From assembly GCA_932521025.1 (NCBI GenBank), contig OW051473.1, positions 7,130,001-7,194,000 of the forward strand: DNA of 64,000 nucleotides. Reading direction: 5' to 3'. A program made the position numbers and the translations under genes. Below are positions 25,235-36,443 of this stretch, piece after piece (position 1 is the first letter of the stretch; the number at the start of each line of letters is the position of its first letter). Source of the stretch: Oscheius onirici. Taxonomy: Eukaryota; Nematoda; Chromadorea; Rhabditida; Rhabditidae. The notes under the pieces are model-generated. The model was given only the letters and a program-made list of their open reading frames with translations. It was not told the DNA's origin and did not search any database.

Positions 25235-28200
25235 TCATAATCGTTTGAAACGACCGAAAATGTTGGTGACACGCTGGGCAAGACGGCGTAGTTCTCTCGG
25301 AGTGAAGGCATTGAACTCCAAGATCCAGTACCTATCGATTCGTTGGTTAAGGTCAACCTCGCTACTGGGAAGTGGCTCTTCTTGACTCGCCAGGTTGATA
25401 CCCAAGGGTGGAGTCTTAAAATAATGGCTACACTATATCAACTGTCTCTTACTCTGCTCAGAACCCATTCTTCGAACATGACGGTCTCTTTCAAGTACTT
25501 CAAATATGGCCGATAGTCCTTGTTTGGTTGACCGCTGACTAGAAGTTCTTTTGAATCATTGTTCCAGAGCTGATGAGCTCCGACGAAACGGTAATGTCCA
25601 AAAAGTTCAGCGTACCATTTGAGCATTACCTAGTTGATGAGTTTAAGAGTTCCATTAGAAATATCTTACATTTTCGACTTTAAGGTCAGCTGCTGCAGCA
25701 GGTTCTGCTGCCACAGCCTCTCTGAATCCTTTAATCATAGAAGTGCACATCTTTCTCGACCATCCCAACTTTTCGCAGAATTTGATGGCATTCTAAAGAT
25801 GTGTTATACAGTAGCAGTACATTAATATTACATCATATCTCCACTGCTCCAAATTTGCTGCAGTTGGTATAGTTTCCGGAGCGGGTACCACCACGCCTGC
25901 GTCAATATCAACGAACACAAAGTCCATCTACATACCAACTGTACAATTTACAGGCTATTGGCTCACCTGGCGACGATCATAGTCATCTTTGTTTTCAACG
26001 ATTAGTTCCTTCACTTTGTTGAGGTTGGATCGTAAAATACCCATGAGGTATGGAGTGGGATTGTCGCAAAGATCCAGGAGGTTGTCAGGGACGATGGGAA
26101 TGAATGTATGTGGCCAGCTGAAGGGGCGGATGAGGGCTTCAAGCATCTGTACTACTCTTGTCGTAGAACAGGCAATCTTAGATATTTAATTTGTTTGATT
26201 TCGAAAGGATTTACGTGTTTTGTTTGAGGAAGACGTATCATCGGATGGATTATTTCCGTCTCTCCCACAGAATTCCCGGCAATAAGAATGCGTTGTTCTC
26301 CTAACAGCGCTGCCACAAGACAAACAGACACTTCGGGGGACAATCTAGAACTGATTGATTGAAAAAAAAACGAATTTTTACCTCGAAATAATCGCTGCAC
26401 TGCCAGCTTTTCCCAGAGATTGGCCGTAATTCTTGATTTCTATATTTCGAACGAAACCGTTAGACAGCTTTTCAACGACTTTCAAGCTCCAGCCTATCTA
26501 AAATAGTAAAAATAAGAAGCTATCATACCTTGCTTAGATGAGTAGGCATTTCTATGAACAGACTGAAGAAAGGCGTCAAGAAAAGTAATTCCCTTTTTCG
26601 CATAACTGTACATATTTCTGACTAGATCCATATAGAAGATGGAATTGCGGATAGGGGAGATCACAGTTAGTACTTGAGGATAAATTTCAATGTCTGTAAA
26701 ACGCTAAGGCTGAAATCCACTTTAAATTGCTCCCAGGTCTCTGTGTGTGTGTTAGTGTGTCTGTCGGAAGCTTTAATTGGCATTCAAAATGAGGGACAGA
26801 GGGATAGACTGTTAACTGTTATCTGTTTTTAAAAGGAGAAAACTAGATCACTTAGTCCCGGAGGGACATAGCACAACTTGTTTAACTAATAATAACTCAC
26901 CGCTCTTCTCATTGTCCTCACTAGGAGTTTTGGTGGGAAGGTACCGAACACAATAAGCATAACGTCTAAAAAAGTATTGTAAAAATAAAGCTGATTGAGT
27001 TACCTGGATCCGTCAATATCCGTAATAGCTACCATGAACTCTTCATCGCCTGCCCAATATTCGTCAGGACCAACTTTTTCTTGGTGGCTATAGTCTGGAT
27101 AGAAAAGGACAGCCGTCCGGGCGTAGGTCGAATCTTATATTTTTGATTACTAGAATTAATTGTGTAATTACCGTTTTCCGCCTTCTGCGGAAACGCATAT
27201 TGGATCTGTGGATATGGTTTGCTCTTTCCGGTGGCCTTGTCAACGTCCTTTTCTTGTAGACCAATAATAAAGGCTGCTTCAAAGAGCCGAGGTTCTGGCT
27301 GAGTGCAGAACTCTTCCACTTTGGCCTTGTGAATCAGTGTGCCTATAGGCTTCAGTTTGCATTCCATTTTAATTTTTACTTACTTCTACGTACGAGTTGA
27401 GCTCGAGAGGAACGCCTGTCCAAGTCTGGATTTAGCTGAAAAGGACCATGTTGACAATTACAGATACCCACCTTGGCGTCATGAAGTTTTGAAGGAGAAA
27501 CCTCAAGTCTTCCGGATGTTTTGTTCCTATTCTTCTGCTTTCTGAACTGTCATTGTGAGATGGTTTGAATGCCGCGCGGAAAGGAATGAAAGAGGAGACG
27601 GGATGCCAGACAAAACATGCATTCGATTCCACGTTTTGTTCGCAATCGTTATCTTATGCGGTTTATCCAACGGGCTTGACCCACCAGCTCAAGAAAAGAG
27701 TAAATACTAACTTCGGCAGAAAGTAGTTCACCGTCAGTAGAAGGCAAACATAAACGAAAAGAGAGAGGAAAGAAATGAAAGGACAGCTGATCGACTGATA
27801 GTTTCGTAACAACAAAAATCTAATATCGCAAGGGGTGAGAGGGGATTGAAAACAGATCAAACTGGTGGTACTAAATGATGTTCCTCATTGATTGCCGGAG
27901 CGGCATTCACGCTCACATATGCGTCAGTCTCGCGACTGTGGCCGGCAAAGGCAATCTCCATGCTGAAACAACCCCCGCACAAACTCGTAAACTTGTGCTC
28001 AAGTTGATAGCAAGTACAATAGACAGCTTGGTTTGAAATTCACGACATGAAAAGCTGTGGAAACTACTTGAAACAGAGCATTGCAAGAATCTATTCTTAT
28101 CAGCTGATGAGCTGTCAAGCCCGGGAACAAAAAACGTCTGAAAAGAGAGTTCCAGAGGGGTGTCAGTGAGTCAGGAATTAATCTATTAGTTGCAAGAGGA

Positions 28201-28740
28201 GACGCGCTGTGCAGATAGTCAGAGAGGCACACCGCGGGAGTCTTTGGTGTGACGAAACGGTTCACAGATCGAGAGCTCCGAAAATGTACTAAAAAGACGA
28301 AAGCCAGAGTTGACACAAGACACCAATGTGTCAATAAACAACGATAAGGAATGTTAACTCACTTGAAGGCATACTTCCGTAAAAGAGTAGCTCTTTCAGT
28401 CTCCCGTCCCAACTCCCTTTCTTCTCTAACGCTAGCGGAAGCATAGTACAGTTTCGGATGATGCTTGGCCTCAATCTTCTGAAAACATTAATATCAAATG
28501 TTATACGTTTTCTATGTGCCTCGGGCGGACGTTCGTTCTCCGCAATGGGAACAGCATATAGTTCTTCGTGGCTGTGGTGACGTCGCAGTTGAAGTGGACT
28601 GACTGCGTAACAGGAAACGTCTGTGACTTCCTGAGCGAGCGAGATCTGAACAGGCTATGACTCAGACTTGGCCTATGAACAGCTGTGCTGACCTTGGCAG
28701 CTTCCTGATTGTTATTTTCCTCCAGGGGCAGAACAGGCTG
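25235..28740 (-). CDS. DENN-domain protein (Rab guanine-nucleotide exchange factor type)
   Basis: DENN proteins activate Rab GTPases in membrane traffic. The uDENN part is at about 27370-27170 (PRLFEAAFIIGLQEKDVDK, YPQIQYAFPQKA). The cDENN core includes VCLVAALLGEQRILIAGN (26300) and PFSWPHTFIPIVPDNLLDLC (26090), where the WPHTFIPxxP motif is diagnostic. The dDENN part has LKWYAELFGHYRFVG (25600) and ETVMFEEWV (25480). The C-terminus ends TPRELRRLAQRVTNIFGRFKRL at the stop 25235. Upstream of the DENN core, phase-matched exons give a basic segment, SPSKLHDAKLNPDLDRRSSR (27430-27540). Further Ser- and charge-rich exons near 28100-28740, such as the one encoding KIEAKHHPKLYYASASVREE, appear to belong to its disordered N-terminus. 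I read the overall order as DENND2-like, but assignment to a DENND subgroup is an inference. Exon joins beyond 27550 were not fully resolved. Confidence 0.8.
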
Positions 28741-28961
28741 AAAATTGGAGTAGAGTTATGCTGTTCGGAAGCCTTCCGCGTCACTTTTTTAAAGGACACT
28801 GAAGTGGACAGACGGACAATCATTCACTTTTAGCGCACTGATCTAAGATTGCTTCAGCTTGCCGTGTTCGCCTCGTTCGTCATGTTTTCACGATGGCGGG
28901 CAATCAAGATGCGAACATCTTGTACCGGATCCCACCGAGGCTAAACACGCCCCCGGGCTCA

Positions 28962-28967
28962 TATAAA
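28962..28967 (+). promoter_or_regulatory. TATA box of the small secreted-protein gene
   Basis: TATAAA, 33 bp upstream of the ATG at 29000. Confidence 0.5.
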
Positions 28968-28999
28968 CAGAAGCAACAACATTAATCTCTTAGAGTGAC

Positions 29000-29304
29000 A
29001 TGTTCAAGCTTCTTTTACTCACATTTCTACTTTTTGCAACAACATTAGCTGAAGATGAAAGGTAATTGTTTCCCCTTCCTCTAAAACTTTGTCATCCAGC
29101 TTGAGGAGAATCAAAGAAAGCGGCAACTACGTAATTCACAGAAAAGAACAGAAAAGTAATGGAGGATCTATTGCGACCTATAGTGGACGTGGACCACCGC
29201 CACTTTCTCTCTTCCCATTTGTTGGAACTTTTTGGTTCCCACCAAACATTGTCAGTGGCAAAAACAACACAATTTCCACTTATTCATCAGGATCTTCTGT
29301 TTGA
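29000..29304 (+). CDS. Small secreted protein, unrecognised
   Basis: Two exons (29000-29061 and 29100-29304) encode about 90 residues. It begins with a clear signal peptide, MFKLLLLTFLLFATTLAEDE. The mature part is basic at first (RRIKESGNYVIHRKEQKSN), then rich in Gly, Pro, Phe and Ser (YSGRGPPPLSLFPFVG) with no cysteines, and ends STYSSGSSV. No family recognised. A TATA box is close upstream, and the gene has the same two-part layout (signal-peptide exon, then mature exon) as the two Gly-rich peptide genes that follow on this strand, so a secreted structural or defence peptide is possible. All three lie between minus-strand exons. Confidence 0.65.
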
Positions 29305-29749
29305 ATCATAATATGTTTGCTAATAAATTGTTACTTTCTGAAGTAGAGAATGACCCGATTCCAAAATCTTGTTGGAAAATCTCGACACCAAAATATCCGT
29401 CAGCATTAAAGTTCAACATTTTACAGCATAATGGTCAGCAGACAGTCTCGTTTACGAGGTGCAACTGTACAAAAACGAAGTGAACAAAGAAAGACTGAGA
29501 ATGAAACTGATCTTCTAGCTGGCTAACAGTTTGCCTGATTGGAACCTCATGTCGGAAAAGTGGCGTCATTGGAACAACATTTCTGGCTGTTTTTTCGCGA
29601 AGACCGACTGACCGTCCGTGCAAAAAACTACCAGTATGCGCTGATGTTAGATGCCTTTTTCAACTGAGAAGCCGAGGTCGTCGAAGGGCGTCAAAAGACC
29701 GTATCAACCTGTTTTAGGGTCATCGCGGATCACTGAAGAGAATGACTGC
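29305..29749. other. Spacer between small secreted-peptide genes
   Basis: About 445 bp. AATAAA at 29322-29327 lies just past the previous stop and may be its polyadenylation signal. No exon seen. Confidence 0.35.
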
Positions 29750-29756
29750 TATAAAA
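29750..29756 (+). promoter_or_regulatory. TATA box of Gly-rich peptide gene 1
   Basis: TATAAAA, 36 bp upstream of the ATG at 29792. Confidence 0.6.
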
Positions 29757-29791
29757 GTAGACAGAAACGCACTACAGACAGTTCCACACAA

Positions 29792-30178
29792 ATGAAGCTC
29801 CTCATCGCCCTCTTCGCTCTCATCGCAGTCGTTGCGTAAGACTACATCTACTGATCATGTCCAACTTGTGATTTAGTGCCTTCCCTCAGGGTGGTCGTAC
29901 CATCATCAAGGAGACTGTCATCACCAACGGTGGTGGATTTGGTGGACGAGGAGGTGGATTCAACAACGGACCTGGATGTAGGTGTTCCCTTTTTGTGTTT
30001 GACCAAAATGAGTTTAGTCAACCGTGGACCTGGATTCGGAGGTAACAACTACGGACCTGGAGGATTTAACAACCGTGGACCCCAGTACGGATCCGGAGGA
30101 TTCAACAACGGACCTGGAGGTTTCGGAGGACGTGGAGGACAAACTGTCATTGAGAAGACTGTCATCCACCGCGGTTAA
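29792..30178 (+). CDS. Gly/Asn-rich secreted peptide 1 with TVIEKTVI tail
   Basis: Three exons: 29792-29835, 29877-29977 and 30018-30178. Product about 100 residues. Signal peptide MKLLIALFALIAVVA, then AFPQGGRTIIKETVITNGGG. A repetitive Gly/Phe/Asn/Arg region follows, built on units like GPGFNRGPGF and GGFNNGPGG, and the end is GQTVIEKTVIHRG. No cysteines. The layout, signal peptide plus Gly-rich body without a fold, recalls nematode NLP/CNC antimicrobial and cuticle-linked peptides expressed in epidermis. The motif TVIxKTVI occurs at the C-terminus and, as TIIKETVI, near the N-terminus. The next gene has the same tail, so the two are paralogs. AATAAA follows the stop at about 30188. Function is an inference. 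Confidence 0.78.
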
Positions 30179-30950
30179 ACATACTTTAATAAACAAAGCT
30201 TTCAATAAATTCTATTAAACACTATTCTACTGTGCGTTGTTAAAAATATGGAGTATATCTTTCTCCCCTTTACCGTTCATCGCGGTTCATCAGTTCGAGA
30301 TAAAAACCATTTGTTAACCTGGATAGTAGCGGAAGTCACTAGAAGTGCAAAAGCGCAAACATCATTGTCTAATGGGTAACCACCAAAGGACGATCAGAAT
30401 CCAACAAAACAGAAAAGCTAAGCACTCCAACTGGCGATTTAAGATCTGCAGACAATCAAAACTCTAAAATATGTAATGAATAGGAGAACTACCAAAGTAC
30501 AAACAAGGAATTCTACGCCAGGTTCCGTGTTTCTTAATTAGTTTACGATTTACACAAAAATATATAGGTTGTTACTTGATAACCGTTTAGTATCCTGTCT
30601 ATCTTCTCTTAGTCAGCTAAACCACACCTCTACCTTTAAACATGGGAATAGTCAAAATGCGTACTTAGAACACGATTCTGCGTTGGTTAATGAACTCCAA
30701 AGTCTTCAACAGTAAGGAGAACAGTAGTCTAGGACAATATCAAAAATAGAATCATTGAACTAGAGGAAGTTTATCTAACCCACTGACTCAGCTGTTCAGT
30801 CTCATTGTCTTTTTAGAGGTCGTCTTTATCGAAGAAGTTCGATGGCGTCAATTCTCAGAGTCTCTATTGTTTAACACCTTTCGGAAGGAAAAAGTCTGTC
30901 TTTGCCCGTCATTCACCCAATGCCTTTCAGTGTAAGAAACTGACCGCGCG
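30179..30950. other. Spacer between the two Gly-rich peptide genes
   Basis: About 770 bp of AT-rich sequence with no supported exon on either strand. Confidence 0.4.
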
Positions 30951-30961
30951 CTCGCAGCGCC

Positions 30962-30968
30962 TATATAA
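30962..30968 (+). promoter_or_regulatory. TATA box of Gly-rich peptide gene 2
   Basis: TATATAA in a GC-rich setting, 35 bp upstream of the ATG at 31003. Confidence 0.6.
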
Positions 30969-31002
30969 GACAGCTACCGGCGTCAACATCACAACTGGCG
31001 TC

Positions 31003-31312
31003 ATGAAACTTTACGCAGCTCTCCTCTTGGCCGTTTTGGCCCTTCTTTCCCTCGCTTCGTAAGTGTCTACCCGTTTTTAACTTCAGCTTTGTTTTCAGAG
31101 CTGCTCCCAGAGAAAAACGACAATGGGGACCCGGCTACGGCGGTTATGGACCAGGATTTGGCGGTAGAGGCTACGGACCTGGATATGGTAAGCAACTTTT
31201 TGTAGTTTTTATATGTTTGTGTTTAGGAAACCGTTTCGGACCGGGAGGACGATGGGGAGGAAGAGGACCCACCGTCATTGAAAAGACTGTCATCATCCGA
31301 CCCGGCAAATAA
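31003..31312 (+). CDS. Gly-rich secreted peptide 2 with dibasic site and TVIEKTVI tail
   Basis: Three exons: 31003-31058, 31099-31187 and 31227-31312. Product about 75 residues. Signal peptide MKLYAALLLAVLALLSLASA, then APREKR, a possible proprotein cleavage site, then QWGPGYGGYGPGFGGRGYG and a second Gly/Arg-rich stretch, ending GPTVIEKTVIIRPGK. A KR site followed by QWG-type Gly/Tyr-rich sequence strongly recalls C. elegans NLP-27 to NLP-34 style antimicrobial peptides. Intron positions and tail match those of the gene at 29792, marking a tandem duplication. A TATA box lies 35 bp upstream. Role in epidermal defence or cuticle is inferred from the family resemblance only. Confidence 0.8.
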
Positions 31313-31447
31313 TTGTGCATATAATGAAAATTTTCTTCACCAAGACTCACCTTTGGCATGATGGGAGGACGGCTGGCAAGCTTTGTGTTGCCCGAAAGAG
31401 ATCCAACTACAAACACAGTTATACAAATAGAATAGAAAAAAGCTCAC

Positions 31448-31899
31448 ATTTGCTTTCCAAGTATATATTGTGTTCAAATGTTCGTTTCGGCTTCTGAGGA
31501 GGAATCTTGGCTATATCACTGAATAGGAAAAGAATAGGATTAGACAAAATCTCTTACATTAGAGGCAACGCCTCCGAAAATGGACGGATTTTGCGGACGT
31601 GCTCGCCGTTCTGAAAGTGAGAGGACTGTTTCCCAGAGTAAGCTGTCGAGATTTGCATTCATTTATGCAAAAATTCCCGTTTAGAGAGTGACTAACTGAC
31701 CGGAAATTTACGAAAACCAACCTGACTGCATCCTCCCAGAGTCTCAAAATAGCTTTTCCGTTCTTTGACCGACAGACTCCGGTCCTGAGACATAAAAGCC
31801 TAAACATTGTTGGTACACAAAGTGAGAAGAAAAGACAGAAGGAACAGTGACAGATTACCATCGGAACACCGAGAGATGACTGTAGATATGACGGGGCAT
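31448..31899 (-). CDS. Four phase-matched coding exons, probably 5' part of the DENN gene
   Basis: Four minus-strand exons join with consistent phases across GT..AG introns. Their reading includes DAPSYLQSSLGVPM, AFMSQDRSLSVKERKSYFE, NGEHVRKIRPFSEALPLI and DIAKIPPQKPKRTFEHN, ending at a GTGAGC donor at 31442-31447. The PPQKPKRT proline motif and the charged, low-hydrophobicity character suit the disordered N-terminal part of a trafficking or signalling protein. Because the donor at the 3' end needs a downstream partner and the next minus-strand exons seen belong to the DENN gene, I infer one transcription unit. If so, three small plus-strand genes lie inside its intron. It could instead be an independent small gene; the start was not found. 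Confidence 0.5.
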
Positions 31900-33556
31900 C
31901 TAATATGGGATATGAAAATTAGATGGACAGTTGGGTTTCAGGAAATAGCCGTCAGATGGACTGTTTGAACAGTTGAGAGAGTGATTAATCGCCTCTCGAA
32001 TCAATAAAATAGTCGAACTGTCAACAGTTCAGTCAGTCTAATTACTGGCTACTGCTAGCCGGCTGGATCTAACTTTCTTTTCCGCCGGGTCGCCTGGCGA
32101 CTGGTTTCTAAGGACGAATGCACACCGTTAAAGCTTAGGCTGTAATCATTTTCTGTCACTTTTAGAAAGCAGTCATCATCTTTCATATTGTAAGGGAGTA
32201 GGGGAGTGAAAGCCGCCTCCTTCCAGTGAAATGGTAAGTGAGACGAGCATCTAAAGAGGTCAATCTGGGAGAGCGGACCCCTGCGGCTGATTTGCATAGC
32301 CCAAATCCGCTGCCATCATCCTCGAAAATGGTGATGAAAACCGGAGTGTGAACTATGCGTGACTTCTGGGCAGACTATTGCGCCGACGTTGATGGTTGTG
32401 CAAAAACCAGGCGCAGTCCAGCAATTTTGAGAGAGAGGGAAAAAACTAAACTAAACCCAAGTTTCACTGCCTTCTGGGAAAGATACTTTATGGCGGAACT
32501 CATCAAGAAAAGAGCAGAATGATGTGACTACCGCCGGAAAAGAATGGCCAAATTAGAAATCGCATCGGACCGGTGGACAGGCGCAGAACATAGGTCCAAA
32601 TTGCCAATAGAGGGTCCTGCAATTAGCTGTCGTACACCGATTGTCATTGCCAACGTAAACATAACAAACAACTAGTCTAGATTAATCACAAAACTGAGTA
32701 TAGAAGTAATAAGGCGGCAGTTCAAGAATTGGGTGGTCGTTCTTTTTCTGGTAAAGTCTTTTGTCTCGACATGTTTTCTTTTACCTTCTTTCTCCTCTCT
32801 TTCTCCCTCTTTTACCATTTTATAAAGTTTATCTATCCGTGTAGGCTGTATGTTCAAAAGCACAAACTCTAAAACACAGCTAGCATGTGAATGTATAAAA
32901 ATGATTATTGTAATCGAGTATTGTACTGTTGTTGCCCCTAATTAAATTAAGGTTCAAATGCAGTCACAGGTTGCAGGCAATGTACCGGGATTTTCCGTAG
33001 ATTTAATTAAAATTTTGAAAGTACAAGCTTTTGTCCATTGGTCTCATTATCCAAGATGATTCAACTGTTCTATTCAATGTGAAAATAAAAAGTACCGTTT
33101 CCGGTCACAAAAGGTAAAGGTCAACAAACATGTTTAAAAGGAAGAGAATGAATAGTTATCCCAGTAATTTTTCATTAATTCTTTTGCGCTCTGATATGCT
33201 TCTTTTTGAGCAAACATCTGTAGTCAAGCTATTTTAAGATTGCAATATATTTAGGAATGATGTTCCTTGTTTGTTGCGAAAATACTCTGATCCTGATACG
33301 CACTTGAAAGCGTCATTTTTTCGTCTCTAAGACTCTTAACAGTAGCTGCTGTTTGATACGTAAAACTGATTGTGTTTAGAAAATACACAAAAAAAAATAC
33401 TTATGATATGGAATACAAACAGTTAGACGTAGAACAGGTCAGAATGTGTCGTTTTCAATAAACAAGCTGGTAGCTATTGTTTCAAAATTTTCAGTAAAAT
33501 ACATACAATTCTTCGAGTGTAGGAAAGATCGGTGGGGCGAACTATTACATGAAAGG
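31900..33556. other. Region without a supported gene
   Basis: A minus-strand open frame at 32055-32297 (MQISRRGPLSQIDLF) lies just upstream of the 31.4-31.9 kb exons and could be another exon, but I found no matching splice sites. The rest is AT-rich and looks non-coding. Confidence 0.3.
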
Positions 33557-33823
33557 TAGACATGGCTGTCAGGCTAGGCCGGCCCCCAGGCCGGCCCGGA
33601 AGAGAATTTTGGTATTTCTCGATCAAAAAGGGTATTTTTTGGTCATTTTTAGAAAAAAGTGGTACTATAAAACCAATCAATAACTTTCTAATATTGATGT
33701 CTAAATTATGCTAAAAATTCACTCTAACAAAGGTACCTTCATTTTTGGTCCGACCCCCAACCCACGGCTGTCCAGAAACCAGGCCGGTCAGGCCGGCCTG
33801 GGCCTGGCCCGGAGCCATGTCTA
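33557..33823. mobile_element. MITE-like palindromic element, GGCCGGCC-rich ends
   Basis: Begins TAGACATGGCT and ends AGCCATGTCTA, perfect 11-bp inverted ends. These lead into imperfect GC-rich arms with repeated AGGCCGGCC, while the ~150 bp centre is AT-rich. A TA dinucleotide at each end may be the target duplication, as for Tc1/mariner-type elements. No coding capacity (267 bp). Confidence 0.65.
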
Positions 33824-35250
33824 ATGAAAAGTGTTCTATTCTTCTATTTCTGGCTTGGCTGCTCTACTACTACATTCACACTTCAGTAAACTATGTTATG
33901 GTTTGATTCTTCGTTATTCATTTATGCTCCGATTTCTCTTTGTTTGAGTATATTTCTTTGATTTGGCAAAAAAATGTTCCCTCAGAACTCCGCTCCCCGA
34001 AATAAGTAACGTTTGATCTCGAAGGAAAGCCATGTGAGACTATTACTCAGTTATCAGCTTTGAGGGTACCTATAATGTTTGAATACGCTTCTGAACTGCG
34101 AAAAACCCAGTCTAATCGGCAGTAGTGGTGCCATCCTGCGTCAACGCGACTCTTCTAAGAAGCTACCTAGATTCTTCCGTCAAATCTTGCTTAAGAGATT
34201 TCTTACAAAATTAGATCCTGACCATCAAGCTACGTAGCCAAGAGGAGATCAGATGTTTGTTGCGATGTGGACACTCACTCTCTACGTAGATGAACCTGAA
34301 AAGCGGATTTCTCAGCATGGTTTAAAGCCGATATTAGTCTTACTCCGAGTCTGCATATAAACATGTCCAGAGCGAGACCAGTATCATAAGTCTGTTATCG
34401 CTTGCTCGCTTTCCGTGATTGACTTTCACAAATTTCAAAAAGTGTTTTTATTCCATAATTGGTCCTAGCAGAAGTCTAGTCTTGCATGTCGCCCAAAATC
34501 AGCAAAATTCCTTTGCAAATTACGCAGTCAGTGCAACTTCTTTACGCTTCAAGAGTAGGTGAATTAAGAATTAAAAGAAAGGTCAGACTGACCAATTTTG
34601 AGGTTCGCATTCATTAACATAAACTCGTTCCTTCTATTACTTTTTTGTGTGTTACACCAGTTTTTGAGAACAGATAATTTCCCTTCACTTTTCAGATTCA
34701 ACTTTTCCAAAAGACAAAATACCTTTTGCTGGTTATTTGACCAAAAATTTTCCAGTCTGCACGCGTTTCTCCTTTAATAATATTGAGAAACATCACTAAT
34801 CGCATCAGGAAGTATGCTTTATCCCTGGGAAACCCCCTTTACAAACTGATCTCCGTCTCAGAAATCCTGAGAAAAAAATGAGAAAACAGGATGCCGTTCG
34901 TGAACACACCAAACTATTTCCACAGTTCCCGCGAGCTGAATAGCTGCCATTTGGTGTGTTCATAACAATTGTGCCTTGCAGAATCTCTTCATTTCAATCA
35001 TTTTCATCTTACACAGTTCAATTTTCAGAAAAGATGACATTAACGATGACTCTCGGTCTGATGAACAAGATGGCGGTGAAACGAACCTTCCAGGTAAATC
35101 ATTCTCTCCGATTCTCGTTCTCCCCCGAAGCCATTCAATTCTCGGCAGAAAGTTCTTATGTTTGCATATTGCTTGCAGCACCCCTAGCCAGATTATCAGA
35201 CATATTAGTGTCCGGAAGACTTCATTGATATGATCATGTTGCCGCCTTTT
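33824..35250. other. Intergenic, possible 5' exons of the next gene at the right end
   Basis: About 1.4 kb. Most looks non-coding. Between 34980 and 35090 there is a short hydrophobic then acidic frame (LFISIIFILHSS, then DDINDDSRSDEQDGGE) that could be a first exon of the membrane-protein gene further right. It is not joined here because the splice pattern was not resolved. Confidence 0.3.
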
Positions 35251-35258
35251 TTGTGCAG

Positions 35259-36348
35259 TCTCGCGCACGGGTTCTTGGGTTCCATTGTCGCGGAGCTCTG
35301 CAAACTGAATGATTCAGTTTGCTCTGGCGTTCTGGCCACAAAACTTTTTGTTGGGTTTACTAACAAGCTCTCAATCAAAAACTGCTTCAAAATCAACTTC
35401 CTTGATGCTGAAGCATGGCAGCCTCCTGGGGATTACGATTTATTCTTTGGCAATGCCTACCTAAGAAGATAGCTCCCCTGCTACGTAAAAGGGGCAATAT
35501 ACCTAATGGACACCACATGAACTGCCCCCTCTTTTTTTGGGGGGGACGTAGCTCGTCCATTCATGCGACGCCTAAATCTCTCATAATCATTGAGACACAA
35601 TTATGTTTTTTGCATCCTCTCTGTTCCAAAAACACTCAATCTTTGCAGGAAGAGATGATTCCACACCACTTCAACAATCGCTCCCTGGCCTTCTATTTGA
35701 ACTCGGCGAGTCTTGCCAGGGTAAGTTCCAGTTTCTTTTTTAAACTAATGTGGCAGAAGCTGTGCTTTTTAATTTCAACCGTTCATATCTGCCGCCTTTT
35801 TTGGTTACCAGCGCCGCCTGTGAACATTTGCCTCTATTGACAAGACTATATGCGATCAGCTGCCGCTGTTTGACATTTGACGAGTCGATATTTTTCACCG
35901 CTTTTCAAAGCCATTTAAATTCCACGTTTCTAAGGTAACCAGCACGCTAATCTTCACCTATTCAAAAAGCCCGCCATTCAAGGAAATTTTTCAGCCGTAT
36001 AGCTTCATGGAGCGGGCACCAGGCTACGACTACTATCTGTTAGGAGGTTTATTGGCCGTGTTCATCTTTTTGCTGCTGATTCTGATCTTCATTCGGTAAG
36101 AAACTGGTTTAACAGGAGTATACGAGAGTTTTCAGTTGTTCGATAGTGCATTTGCCCACAATCCTCGGCTACTCAGAGACTGACATGTCACGCAGTTCCA
36201 CTGCCGTTTCCATCTATTCTTTCGACCCCAAGGTACACAAACAGCTGAAGTTTGGACTAGTTTATCTTTTTCAGACAGACGAAGCACAACTTCTTGCCTA
36301 CGCGAACAAGGCATATAGCCACCAAGACTTCCAACCAAGTCCTGTCTG
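35259..36348 (+). CDS. Unidentified type I single-pass membrane protein (5' end unresolved)
   Basis: Coding exons are clearest at 35650-36348. They give an extracellular part (HHFNNRSLAFYLNSASLA; NVAEAVLFNFNRSYLPPFL with an N-glycosylation site; LTRLYAISCRCLTFDES). The next exon is KEIFQPYSFMERAPGYDYY, leading into one strong helix (LLGGLLAVFIFLLLILIFI). A cytosolic tail of about 55 residues, with SRSSTAVSIYSFDPK, ends FQPSPV at the stop 36346-36348. An upstream frame at 35259-35470 (FLGSIVAELCKLNDSVCSG) may be another extracellular exon. The layout resembles cell-surface adhesion-type proteins, but no family is recognised. It converges on the BRMS1-like gene, with stops about 95 bp apart. 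Confidence 0.5.
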
Positions 36349-36443
36349 AACAGCTCTCTTGTGATTAGACGACACAAACTGCGGGTAGAACAACAAAACG
36401 GATCAGATTTCATTTGATGTACCAGTCATAGAGATAAATACAT

